A program made the translations under genes and the position numbers. 64,000 nucleotides of DNA from Toxonevra muliebris (Eukaryota; Arthropoda; Insecta; Diptera; Pallopteridae), in assembly GCA_963691655.1 (NCBI GenBank), contig OY829326.1, positions 115,169,388-115,233,387 on the forward strand. The letters are read 5' to 3'. Below are positions 21,696 through 33,240 of the stretch, in pieces (the first letter of the stretch is position 1; every line of letters starts with the position of its first letter). The notes beneath the pieces are model-generated. The model was not told the DNA's origin. It saw nothing but the letters and a program-made list of their open reading frames with translations, and did no database searches.

Positions 21696-22842
21696 GAACC
21701 GTGTTCTAAACCTAGCTCTGAGCTTCCCTTGTTATTTTACAACATAAAATATGGAAAATTATTAAAAACATGTTTTCCGACTTTTGACCAAGTTTTTTTG
21801 AATTTCGCCCCACTGTGCGACATCGAGAATAACGATCCATGACAAAAGGTGATATCAAAAAAAAAAAAAGTGTAAAAGCAGTAAGTAAGTAGTAACACAA
21901 ATAAAAGGATTTAGATACATTGGACACCAACAATCGGACGCACTCCATCCACATGTGCTTTGTATCGCTGATGATCGGTTACGATTTTACGATTGTTTTC
22001 AAATACATAACGATTTCACTCGTATTCGTAACGAATTTCTATGAAAATTTTTGAGTAGTTATATGTGTGGAGGAGAAAAAGTCATCAAGCGTTAAAAAGT
22101 AGAATCAACAAGCTACAAAATCACCATCACCACCACCAGTCAAGTAGTAGTTATGGTTGTGCGGGCCACCTAAATGGAGTTTCATGAGGTGGTCTGATAT
22201 TTTCGATGCTATTCAACGCTCTTTGACACTGTATGTTAGGTAATTGAAAAGTCATTGAATTTTTGAAGCTTTGTTGTTGATGTAGTCATTTTTTTATTTT
22301 TTTTTTTTGACAATTGTCGGTATTTTGGTTTTGTTGTATAGTTGATGTCAAATGACTTTGAGTGGGCAAAGGGTGATACTCATGCACGGATGAACGAGTA
22401 TGAATATGTTGGCATGATACTTTTGCGGCATATTGTTTCGCAAAGAGATTTATAAAAACTTTTTTTTTATTTCATTTTTTAGAAATAATGCGTGAATCAT
22501 TTATCATTTCAACTTATATAAACACGTATATACGCACGCACACATGTCAGACAATTTACTATGGTATTCATGATTGGAAATTAAATGATGTTGCCAAGTA
22601 TGTCAACGTACAAAATATTGATATTATTAATGATTGTTCATTGATATATTTGCCCATGTAACTAACTATATTATGGAATATATATGTTTGATTATCTTGA
22701 GAATTTTTATAAAAATATACATACTGTTATAAGGGGTTAAGAGTTAGTGGATCTTGAGATTGCTTAAAGGGGAGTTTTTAAAATTTGCGTTCCTTCAAAA
22801 TCTTTTAAGGGAGCCCTGCATTTACTTGGCTTGAAAAGTTAT
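21696..22842. other. AT-rich non-coding stretch
   Basis: No gene recognised. At about 22795-22840, AGCCCTGCATTTACTTGG matches part of copy C's interior in inverted orientation to the copy D that follows, so it is a rearranged stub of the GGGGAAT-end family. Confidence 0.45.
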
Positions 22843-22952
22843 TTTTTTAAAAGTGCTCCATTCAAAAGTATTTTGTGAAAATTTAAGAAAGAAAACTCCG
22901 AGTATATATACTATTATAGTGTCGACCGTAAGTATATTTTATATGCTAAAAA

Positions 22953-23918
22953 CAGTGGCGTGCCTGGCATTTACTGATGAGGCAAGCCCAGTGAATTTTT
23001 TTTACCAAACCAAAAAGGCTAAAATTGGCAATAAGGATGAAATGTTCTAGATCCCGAATGAAGCATTGAAGGACGTGCTAAAATATTAACATTAAAAATA
23101 CAAAATGAGCATATAAATTTAGGAGGTGAACGTAGAAAGGACATTTTTGGACTAAAATCGTTGAGAGATATACTATTTTTTAAACTAAACGATAATTTCT
23201 CTTAATATAAACCGTATTAGTAAAAATGCGAATTATCAAATATAAGAAAAATTTCAACGGAATGAAAAAATGCAAATTGCAAAGGAACTAAATGTACTTT
23301 CAAATTATTATTTGAAAAACCTTGTTTTGCTTCATTTTTATTTGAACCTGAACCGGAACACACTGTTATTTTTTGCTTGAACCTGAATCTGAACACGAAC
23401 CCAATTTAATCAGTTCAAAACTCTGCTAAAATCTAATGGCGCAAAAATATAGAAGTAACAGAAAGTGGAGCAAATACTTTCCAAATGGCAAACAAAAACT
23501 GAAAGCCAGCTTTTAAGTTCTATATAAAATCATACATAGTAGTAGAAAATTAGTATGCTGCTACTTTTTTTGGAACTGCACATACCAAAAAAGCTATTGA
23601 ACTTCCAATTATAATAAGCGAGATAGCATGTTAGGAAAATATATATTTTCTAATTTTAAAAGCCTTGTAAAAGCCAACTTGATGAACTGCGATAGCGTGA
23701 ATGCTTGTGTGTATTCTATATAATCCACATTTAATTTTTTATTAGTACATATACGAGCTATTGAAAAACAGGGTAATACAAATAAGAAATTTTAAAAGAA
23801 AATTATTCTTTCAGTTAAAACAAAGGTAGTAATTTTGTAAGTACATATTATACACATTTTCAGTTACCTATTCTTAGGCAAGCCCGGCTTTTGGGCTTAT
23901 ATGGACGTACCGCCACTG
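22953..23918. mobile_element. hAT-like non-autonomous element with 8-bp duplication
   Basis: The left end CAGTGGCGTGCCTGGCAT and the right end ...GTACCGCCACTG share the inverted terminus CAGTGGCG. Outside, GCTAAAAA stands on both sides (22945-22952 and 23919-23926): an exact 8-bp target duplication as made by hAT transposases. GGCAAGCCC also occurs near each end in inverted form (GGCAAGCCCAG at 22980; AGGCAAGCCCGGC at 23878). The 966-bp interior is AT-rich without transposase. Confidence 0.88.
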
Positions 23919-23959
23919 GCTAAAAACCGATAGTCAGAACTTTGTACCTGTTTTTCTTA

Positions 23960-25076
23960 TTATTATTATTATTATGTTTAGGGATTTGCACCGCGTCCTA
24001 AAGAACTATTGTGCCCCTTTCGAGGATTATAGTAATATCATAGGATAGTATTTCTATATGCCCTATAATCCTTAAAGAGTTATAGTATTTCTATAAGTCC
24101 TATACCCGTTATGAATTTTACTATAAAGCCTATTTCTAAGTTTTTCAACATGCCGTCTGCTATTTGGTAATCTCCCAAGTACATTTTCCGGCATTGCATA
24201 AGCATAGGACTTTGTGCTAGAATATGTTTTGGAGTTTCGGTTTCCTCCTCACAAAATCTACATAACTCATTATTGCATATTCTCAGGTTTGTCAGGTGAT
24301 AGTTCACCCTGCAGTGTCCTGTCAGAATACCTTTTATAATTCTCAGTTAGTTTGTATGGTCCTAAAAGAGTTTTTGATTGTTCCATTCCTGGTAGACTAT
24401 CCCAGTATGATGTTCACAGTTGTTCCTCTTTTTTCTTTAACGTTATTGTTAGGGACCTTTTTCCTATACCACAAAAGGGTTCGCGTCCTACAAATGGGGT
24501 TTCTGCCCCCTTTTTTACTAGCTCATCTGGCTTCTATTCCTACATGGCCCAAAGTATCCAGACCTTGTTCTGCAAGCCAAGCGTATTAAGTTTCTCAAGA
24601 CACTCCCTAACCAGTTTAGAGGTTACCTGATAGGATTCGAGTGCTTTGATAGCCGCTTGGCTGTCAGTTAGAATCGCAATGTTCTGATTCCTATAGTTCC
24701 GCTTGAGGTCTATGGCGTACATTTCCGCCTGAAAAATACTTGTGTATTTAACCATGGGCTCGAAGTATTTTATCCATGGCCCATATACCCCTGCTCCTAC
24801 TCCTTCATCAGTAAAAGACCCGTCTGTATACCAGCTTATCATTTGTTGGTTTATATTGCAGGTTTAAAGCAAACCTACTCAATCCTTTTTATTACTTAGT
24901 TTTGTTTTAAACTTTTTAGTAAAACTAAACTGCGGTATCATGCCATCTCTGGGTATTGAAATTTCAGGAAATTGCTTCATTAGAATATTAAACTTCTTTC
25001 GATGTAGGCAATGACCTGGCCCGATGTATATTGGAGACATTTTATAAATGGCTTTCTACGCCTGCATCTCCATATC
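23960..25076 (-). mobile_element. 5'-truncated LINE with TAA-repeat tail and 13-bp duplication
   Basis: CCTGTTTTTCTTA flanks the insert at 23947-23959 and 25077-25089, an exact 13-bp duplication. On the minus strand the 3' end is a run of AAT/TAA triplets (about 23960-23975), the tail type known from I-group LINEs. Truncation removes RT and everything upstream. Its target is the body of copy D. Confidence 0.88.
24080..24842 (-). pseudogene. LINE ORF2 C-terminus: RNase H and Cys-rich tail
   Basis: The reading from 24842 on the minus strand gives WYTDGSFTDEGVGAGVYGP (first catalytic D), FQAEMYAI (catalytic E) and ILTDSQAAIKALESY (second D), which is an RNase H domain of LINE type. After WILWAM the frame breaks where WVPGH would stand, then FVGREPFCGI, a further break, and NLRICNNELCRFCEEETETP with HILAQSP (240-codon-equivalent end, Cys/His knuckle). 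This architecture (RNase H plus C..C...H knuckle) is found in I, LOA and R1-like LINEs; the TAA tail favours the I group. Inactive by stops and 5' truncation. Confidence 0.85.
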
Positions 25077-25520
25077 CCTGTTTTTCTTAAAACAAGGTGT
25101 TTGCCATTGGCGAGCAATAAAACTAAAACTAAAAAAAATTACAGATCGGTCTGAAATTTAAATATGTTTTTCTACACAACTAGAAAAAATAAATTTGGTT
25201 AGTTGTTTCATCAATTTGTAAGGTTGTTTTTACTAAAAAAAAATCCCATTTCAGAGAAAAGCAATTTTGACTGTCTGACATTTTGTGAATTGTTGGTCAA
25301 ACAAAAAAATCGTAGTATGCCCTGGGACCACAGTCATAATTTTTTTAAGAGCATTTTTTCCAGACATTCCGGTGAGCCGCAAGCGTGCACGCCAGTTAAT
25401 GACAATTTTCAAAACTTCATCCATGAACCTGAAAAAAATCCCGTATATATTTTTTTTCTTTAATATTAAACAGTTTTTTCTCTTACTTGAAATCTTTAAA
25501 AATTCAAAAAAAAAAAAAAA

Positions 25521-28500
25521 AATTCGGAGTCACAGAGTATATTTTTATTAATTTAACAGTTCCATAAAAATTTAATATTTGAAAAAACTAATTTTTCTGT
25601 TGGATATTTATAATCTAGAATAATACGCCCGCCGAAGGATTTAATCGAATTTCTCCAAGTTTGAAGGTGAGAGCATTAAACCTGCGTTCATCAACATTTT
25701 ATTACGTTATTAATCTTTAACAATTTCATTGTTTTTGGCTGTTATATTGTACAAATAAAAATGTTCATGTTTCACTACTTTTCATTTCAAACCTATCGAG
25801 AATTTTAAAAATAAAAAATTATTCTTTAATCAAGCATGTTTTTTCTCTTTAAAATTTTAAGTTTGAGTAAAAACGAGAGTACAGATCTTTTTATTTGATT
25901 TTGAAAAACAGTTCAAATTACATTAGAAGTCAAGGTACAAAGTTTAAAATTTCAAGCAGGTATATAAATTTTTTTTCAGTTATAATAGTTTAAAACGAAA
26001 GTTAAGACTCCATTTCATAATACAAAATTAATAACTTAAAAGAAAAGTTGTTAAAAAAATTGTTTTACATGCTTAAAGAAATTGTACATTATAGTGTACA
26101 AATTCACGCAACTCTAATGTACAATATAATGTACAATGAGTAATTTGGTTATTATAGTGTACAAAAGACGTGAAAGGTTGACGATTTTTGAATTATTTTC
26201 TGCGGGTGTGAAAAAAATTGTGATAGTGTTGATTTGTTTTTGAATAAGATAGTTCAACAAACGAAAAAAATAACAAGGTTCTAAGAGAGGGATTCTGATA
26301 GAACTCGGGGGAAAAAATTATATGGGTCTCGGAGTTTTAAAAGTTAACGTTTTATTTTCTTTTTACGTGGGCCTAAAGTTTGTCCGTTTCTAACAGATTT
26401 AGTATAATAAACCATTATATAACTTATTAGTTTTGTATCAGAGCTTGTTTGTATGTTCAACAATTTATAGTAGAATTTTCCGTCGAATATTTTCCTTCAA
26501 CATAGTAACCCTTTGGCACCCACCATTATGAGTCTTATTCCCTTTTTCGAGAAAGTTTCTTTTTTGCCCCATTAAGAGGGTTTATAGAGGGTTAATATGT
26601 TCAAGAAATATGTTGCCCATGAAATTATACTATAGTTCACCGAACAACAAAAATCTGTATACTCGACTTTAGTAAAGATAACCCTAAATTCTAAAAATTC
26701 TTCAAATTTTCACCTTTTATACGCAGTGAACAAGAGTGTCTTTAAAAGTATTTTCTAAACTAAAAAATTATTTTACATTGTAAAATATACCTTAATTGTT
26801 TTTTTCCATAAAAAAAATTAAGAACTTAAATTTTTTTCTCGAATTTTTACTCCTTTCATTGGTCATTATAATGTACAAAATTCCAAAAGCTCTACCCTAC
26901 AGCGTTTCCCAAAAATGTCTTTAAATTTTTTTTTTTTTTTGGTTTTTATTCTTAACAAAGTCCGAATCTATGAGTCAAAAACTACAAAAAAATTGTATGC
27001 ACCCCAAATAAAAAAGTTGAAAAGAAAGGGTTAAACGCGTTTTTCCGAATAGTCATGCAGGATTTCGAAAACACTGCTCAACCTATTCAGTCCATTTTTT
27101 TTTAAAGCTTTTTGCGGAGTTTTGTTTGTTTGGTTTATTTTTTACATCCATTGTTTACATAAAAAAATTGGCGAACATTTTTTTGTTTAAAAGCTTGTAA
27201 CCAACGTAATGAAAATTAATAATCTTTTTTAATTTTACTTTTCATCTGGACCGGAGAAATTGTGCACACCATCTGACTTGGATTAGACGCTTGGTTAAGG
27301 TTAAGTAGAGATCGTATGGTTCCATTTTCCGTATCAACAATAATTGTGCCCAAAGAAGAAAGATAAGCGAATACATTTAAAAAAAAAGTATTCCAAAATC
27401 TTTATTGGTTCTTTTTTAATTAACTGATAAGGTTGTGGCTCGAAAATGGAGAGGCACACGTATAGAACCTCTTAATTAATAAATACTGAGATGTTTCCTG
27501 AGTAGGGGTGGCGAGTGTTTTGTCCCCATAAACCTCAACGGGGTGGCCATTGGGAGATGTATCTCAATAAAATTTTGTTTCAAAGTATATTCATGCAGAG
27601 ATAGAATGTTTCCATTTGTTTATGTTTATAGTTCTTAGAAACTTAGGAACCGAAATTAATTTCAAGAAACTTTGATAAAGAGTGTATTTCATAAAAATGA
27701 GATAAATTAAGCTCGAACCAACTGCTTCTTAAGATTTTTATGTCAAGGATAATTTTTTGTTGATACAAACGAAGTAGCTTATGTGAACCTGCAGATCAAG
27801 TGGGTATTATGAAAAGACGATCATATCTAAATAAAGCCCAGCTGCACCGATTTCCAAGCTTTTTAATCATCGTTATAAAATCGTGGGAAAAGTCACAGAA
27901 ATTTATGGGTGAAGAATTACTTTATAAATCATTCAAAATCTTTGAACAACCCCGAGTATTTTCCGCCTATTTCATATCTAGTGCAATACATTCCTTATTT
28001 ATGCTAATATCAGCGTTACAAATATTTTTCATCATCATCGACATGTTACGTTAGTAATAAAAATATCACAATTGTTGCATGACATACAAATTTCTTACAG
28101 CAACAGCGGCTATTCAACATGCAACAATTATGCGGCACTTTAACAGAAAATTTAAAAATGCTAAAGTCATTTGAATATAACAACTTCGGTAACAAAATCA
28201 ATTTGAAAAACAACAGCAACAATAACAAAAACCACACTGAGCATAAATAAACCAACAAACAATCAAATAAAAAAAATTTATATAATCTTTTACGGCATAT
28301 TTACACGCTACACCAAGATTGACGTAGGATCCGAAAAGGCAAGTTTCTATACAAGAAGTCATGCTTCGATCGAATTTTGATATTTTAAAATCGGAAATGA
28401 AATCTCAAAATTAAGTTAATGTCGTACAAAATGAAGGAGGGCTTAAATTGTAAATTATGTAAAGAGTGGAATCATTAACAATTGTAAGATTGGATTAAAA

Positions 28501-30796
28501 ATTGCTAATCGGTAAATTTGTGTTTGTTGAGCTCGACTCTGGAATTAAGATTTGGAAATCCAAAAAGAAAATGTGGAAACTAACCTACTTGACTGATAAC
28601 AAGTTTGTTCTGCAGGATTTGAAACTGAAGAAATTAGTAAATTCAATATAGGGAAAAATTTAATTTAGTCCTGAATCTGAATTGCTACAAGTTGTTTTGC
28701 TGATGAGAAGCAAAATTTTGGAAACTTGTAGAAGAACCTTTAGCTGTGACCAACTCCCTATCTAAATGAATATATCTTCAGCAAATGAATATATCTTGAG
28801 TGGAGTGCATCAAAAGTAGGGAACAAAATAAAACAGCGACAGTAACAAAAATTGCGAACAAGAGCAACAGCAACAACAAACTGCTGGACAACTTGAAACA
28901 GTAACAGTTCAATAAATATGATCATAATTTACATACATACATGTGAATGTCTCTCTGGATATCTGTCTGTGTGCACGTTTAACCAAAGAAAAATAATAAA
29001 ATATGGAAATTTGTAAAAGAAAGAAAGAAAAAAAAAAATAAACATTATCACCAAAGTATCTGCAAATGTTGCTGAATGCATGCATGTATGTACTTCAATC
29101 TGCGATTTGTTTGATATGGTGGCGGCAACAGCAACAGCAACAGCAGCAGCAATGGCACATGTTCATTTTGCAGTTGATTATCATATTGGGCGCTCCTGAT
29201 TTAAAGACTTTGCGCCTCTTGTATAACGACAACATCACAATAGCAACAGCGACAACGATGACGATGAACGAGAACGATGATGACGACGATTATGTTTTTG
29301 GTATTGTTGCAATTCTTGTTGTTGTTATTGCTGTTGTCATTGTGCAACATGCAACATAAACAACAACGACCACAAACACAACAACAGAAACAGCAACAAA
29401 CAGCAAAACAATATCAACGTAACGACAAGAAATTATTAATTTCTCAAAGATGCAACCGCATCGCATGAAATGGGAAATTCAAAATAATACAAGAATACAA
29501 CAGCAACAACAAAACTGTGTGATGTTGTTGGTTAGCGAGCGATTGTGAATTTGAATCATTTTATAGAATACGAATTTCATATTATTTTTGCGACGACATG
29601 CTCTCACGTTGTGTCGTTATTAACGCGCACCGCACAGCATTGCCGCATTGATGACGCCATAAAACCAACCGATATTGAACTTGTTCTTGTTAATATTGTA
29701 GCAAATAAAAAAATGTTTTTGTTGTACTTATCAAAAAAGGCAAAAAAGGAGGGAGAAATGTTGTCCTTTATTCAAGCAGGCGGACGCACGGAAAAGTTTG
29801 CCTTATTAAAATTAAATTTCTGAATGTATTGAAGACATATTTTTACCTAAATTTTTGGTAGGTAATGTAAATAATGTTTGATGCGAGTTTTTGACACTAA
29901 ATTAATTTTATCGATATTGTACACAAAAATTTATAGTTTGTGATTATTCACAACATGTGACATATATCAAATCGATATCATGAACGATGGCTCATTCTGT
30001 AAATTAAAGCCGAGAGTATGAGACGGCAGTATTTTTGGTTCAATTGTGCTTTTTTGATACAATTTGAAATCAAAAAGTACATTGGTACAACAACAACAGT
30101 TTTTCTTAATATTTTTTCGTTAAAACTTTGCGTCGTTGATAAGGCAGCAGATATTTTTACGGTAATTTCTGGTACTAATTCTAAATCTGCTGTCTGTTTT
30201 TAGCTATCACGCCAGGTTTTTGAGATATTTCCATTTGAAAATTTTCGAAAGTTTTGATTACTTTTTTTAATCCAATTAAGAAATATGTACACTATCTAAC
30301 TTACAATAAATCTGCGCTTGTATTTCATGCAATTTACGAGACATCCTATTGTAATACATATGAAAAATTGTTTACTTTTTCAGACTTTTTTTCTGAAACA
30401 TATCAAAAATATGAAGGTAAAAGGATAAAAGTAAATACCCTCAGTTCCCCACAGAAAGATTCAAATATATATATACAAGAAGCTAATTCTGCCCTCCTTT
30501 TTGATTTAAATGGATTCCAGCACACTTTTTTTTATACATTTTATTTCTGAATTTCCAAATAAAATGACAATTTGTAGTGGAAAATTACTAAAAATGACGA
30601 AATCATTAAATCATAAAAATTGCGCCACATGTAGCTCACCGCAATATCACATACATAGCCATACCTCTGAAAACTGCATAACCAAAGCGATATGAAATTA
30701 TTGTTAAGTCGTTGGTGGACTCGGCAACCCAAAGAGCAAAAAGCCTTGAAGACTCAGCTGTAGCTGAGCATATCTTACCATTTGCGGTGATAGATT
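25521..30796. other. Long AT-rich stretch, no gene recognised
   Basis: Holds poly(A/T) runs (26926-26940), a cluster of TGTACA-centred motifs near 26087-26165, and a CAA/CAG/ACG microsatellite zone at 29126-29420. Open frames such as 29545-29823 (92 codons, with CSHVVSLLTRTAQHC) have no recognised domain and no supporting splice or start context. A possible unannotated host exon cannot be excluded, but nothing supports one. Confidence 0.5.
29126..29420. repeat. CAG/CAA and ACG microsatellite cluster
   Basis: CAACAGCAACAGCAGCAGCA at about 29128-29150, GACAACG/GATGACG runs at 29228-29290, TTGTTGTTATTGCTGTTG at 29318-29336, and CAACAACAGAAACAGCAAC at 29375-29400. Translation of these gives poly-Q or poly-D, which is not evidence of a gene. 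Confidence 0.8.
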
Positions 30797-31280
30797 AGGT
30801 TAGGTTAGGTTAAAGTGGCTGTTCTATAATAGGACATATTAAAACATACAAAATCGAAAAATCCATTTATCATCCCTAATCTCGGGTAGTTTTTGCTCCA
30901 GGTTGTCTTGCCATTGTTTTCCACTAGCCTATAGGCAGGCGCGGATACAAGGGATACGTTTTTATTAAGAAGAGGGGAATGCCCTCCATTAAATCTAAAT
31001 TGAATTACTTTCCCCAAACCTAAATATTTAGGACTACACCTTGATAAAAGATTCAATTGGAAAGAGCATATAAAAGCAAAATCAACGTTGAGTCTTGAGA
31101 ACAAACTACTACTTTATAAAACGATATTTCAACCAGGTTTGGACATACGGAGTTCAATTGTGGGGTACCACTAGGCAATTCAAACTTAGAAATACTACAA
31201 CGCTATCAATCCAAAATACTGAGATTCTTAGCAAAAGCAATTGGTTTGTAACTAACAACAAAGACCTAAATACTCTAAAG
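30797..31280 (+). pseudogene. Jockey-like LINE reverse transcriptase scrap
   Basis: Across frames the plus strand reads KYLGLHLDKRFNWKEHIKAK, then a deletion, LSLENKLLLYKTIFQPG, then WTYGVQLWGTT. This matches the conserved Jockey-clade ORF2 block KYLGLHLDKRLTWRKHI...LYNSVLKPIWTYGIQLWG. At least one frameshift lies between about 31080 and 31135, and the remaining match ends near 31250. A (TTAGG)3-like run at about 30797-30815 followed by AAAGTGGC resembles LINE end sequence and may belong to another fragment. Non-functional. Confidence 0.75.
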
Positions 31281-31778
31281 GTAAAAGCTTTTGTATTCTC
31301 TGGCTTTGTTTTTTGTTATCACATTTGCTAGTACATTAAGAGTAATGTAGCTGAATATCGATTTGGGAGGATATTTTTTACTTGTATTTTCCCCCAGCTT
31401 TTATTTGCATATCTTTAAAAGTTTTAATAGTCTTATTACATTTGATTTTTCTTTATTTTATGAATAGATCGAACCATTATAGCTCTCCTATTTCTGGTAC
31501 TAATGTAATACAAGGTTTATGAAATGCTCTTTTTACCTAATTATTAATTTTGGAAATGAAGAGCTTTTGTAAGGTAGCCTCGGCCAAGGATAACTTATTT
31601 TCAGGTCATAGCTGACTCTTTATCATAGTTTTAAAAAATTGTTTACAATTTTCGTATTCCATGTTATAATAGTAGAGATTTTTGTGTGATAGGACATAAA
31701 TTGTATTTGTTTTCCATGATAAAAACATTTCCCTCTGGCATGAAACATGTAAGAATTAAAACAATATAAATTTTATAT
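31281..31778. other. AT-rich spacer
   Basis: Nothing recognised. Confidence 0.5.
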
Positions 31779-32000
31779 GGCCACCTCGGTGACCTGATGG
31801 ATGAGTGCTTGCCCTGAGTTCCAGCTGCATAAGGTTTGATTCCCAGATGGGATTAAATTCTTAAAAAATGTCCAAATGGATTGTTCTAATAAAATGGATC
31901 ACTTCGGTGATTTAGTTCTTAAATGCTTGACTCTAGTGCCAGTTCAACGGGTTCGCTTTTCAGGTGGAGAAAGAAATCCACAAAAAAAAAAAAAAAAAAA
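31779..32000 (+). mobile_element. Dimeric tRNA-derived SINE with poly(A) tail
   Basis: Two homologous ~80-nt monomers begin at 31779 (GGCCACCTCGGTGACCTGAT) and 31896 (GGATCACTTCGGTGATTTAG). Each has an A-box-like block ending in GTGCTTG or ATGCTTG and a B-box-like block: GGTTTGATTCCCAG in the first and GGGTTCGCTTTTCAGG in the second. They share length and order throughout. A 19-nt A run closes the unit at 31982-32000. This is the plan of a tandem tRNA-like SINE. No target duplication could be fixed because of the A tail. Confidence 0.7.
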
Positions 32001-32968
32001 GGATAGGTTTCGCGTCGATATAAAGAATATCCCAGATGGGAAAGAGAAAATTTGAACACAGGGTAGGAATCAGCGACCTTGAATTATACTTAAAATTCTA
32101 TAAGTTCTACCCATTATAAACCAATTTAAAACCGAAAACTGAATAAATGTTTTCTATTGTTAATATTTTCCATCATCCTTTACCTTGGAAATAGATCATA
32201 GAAATTTTGAAATGAATTGCTACAAGAACAGGTTTTCCCCAAAATGCGTAACGTTCCAGTAAGTTTTCACACGGCCATACTTTCGAAATTATTAGACATC
32301 GAAATAAAGTTTATGAATAAGCAAAAAAAAATTTAACTTATGCAACGCTCCACCCGCGATTTGGTTCATATGGTGAATTTTTATTTTTTATTTCCCCCCC
32401 AACAATTTTTCCTGAATCCGCCACTGCTGACGATTTGATGTCATATTTTTCTCATGTCAAGATAATCGAAGTGCCACATCATTCCAGAGCTGGTCCAACT
32501 TAAATCGAACACTGTAAATCTAGACTGGGAAGTCCATCAAATCTATAATAAAGAGCAGCAGTTCAATTATTACAAGCCCGACTGGACTAGGACCCAAAAA
32601 GCCAAAAGGGGTTAAAAAATATTACTGTAGGTTCCACCCAGGGCGGACAAGGTATTGCTATAAAATTTATTGCTTATGATGAAAAAAAAAAAAAACAACG
32701 GGGATACGATCGGAATACAACGATGAAGATCTCGTTATAGGTAATCAGGGAACACTTGGAATTTTTAACTACCTTTCGAGGCCAGAACGTACATTCGTTT
32801 ATAGACCCACATAAACTAATTTCAAGTTAACCCTCTAACCGGCAAGACCGCTTAAACGTAGGGTTAAAGTAAAGCATTATAAAAACTCCATGTGAACATT
32901 TTTCTCCATCAATTAACTTTTGTGCCTTTCGTATTGGTTTGTTCAACACAATAATGTTGATTTAACCT
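32001..32968. other. Mixed repeat scraps, no gene
   Basis: At about 32411-32426, CCTGAATCCGCCACTG is the inverted form of CAGTGGCGGATTCAGG, a typical hAT MITE end, preceded by a C7 run as in such elements. No left partner was found. The rest is AT-rich, without domains. Confidence 0.45.
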
Positions 32969-33240
32969 TTAACTGTGGAGGTGGTGGTCAATTTTACCAT
33001 CTCCTTAAATTTTTTTTTTTACTTTTTTGTTTGTATTTGAAAAAAGGCTTGTGAAATAATATGCCAGTTTTGTTGAATTTAAAAAAAAAAATTTAAATTT
33101 TGTATTTATTTTAATTAAAAATTTAGTAGCTTGTTTTCATAGAACAAAAAAACTCCTTACTAAAATTTTTTAATAAAATTGAGAGGTAAAACTTACCACC
33201 ACGTCATAGATTATGTCTAAAAAATTCACCTCCACAGTTA
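32969..33240. mobile_element. Short TIR element (MITE-like)
   Basis: TTAACTGTGGAGGTG at about 32969-32983 is mirrored by CACCTCCACAGTTA at 33227-33240. Just inside, GGTGGT is mirrored by ACCACC at about 33196-33201. About 272 bp, AT-rich core, no ORF. TTAA stands to the left (32962-32965) but not at the right boundary, so a piggyBac-type target is not supported. Confidence 0.55.

Larger units (their letters stand above)
22843..25520 (+). mobile_element. GGGGAAT-end DNA element, copy D, with two nested insertions
   Basis: The body matches copies A-C: TCAAAAGTATTTTGTGAAAA at the left, ACCGATAGTCAGAACTTT, AAGGTGTTTGCCATTGGCGA, CTGAAATTTAAATATG, TTGGTCAAACAAAAAAATCG, and GTGAGCCGCAAG on the right to about 25520. 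A hAT MITE (22953-23918) and a LINE (23960-25076) interrupt it. Removing both restores collinearity with copy A. Both termini are missing. No transposase. Confidence 0.75.

Noticed and set aside
29066..29468. Open frames rich in Q, N and D
   Set aside because: They come from CAG/CAA and GAC microsatellites; no domain, no start context.
30797..30815. Telomere-like TTAGG repeat
   Set aside because: Only three copies, next to LINE-end-like AAAGTGGC; typical of LINE tails in flies.
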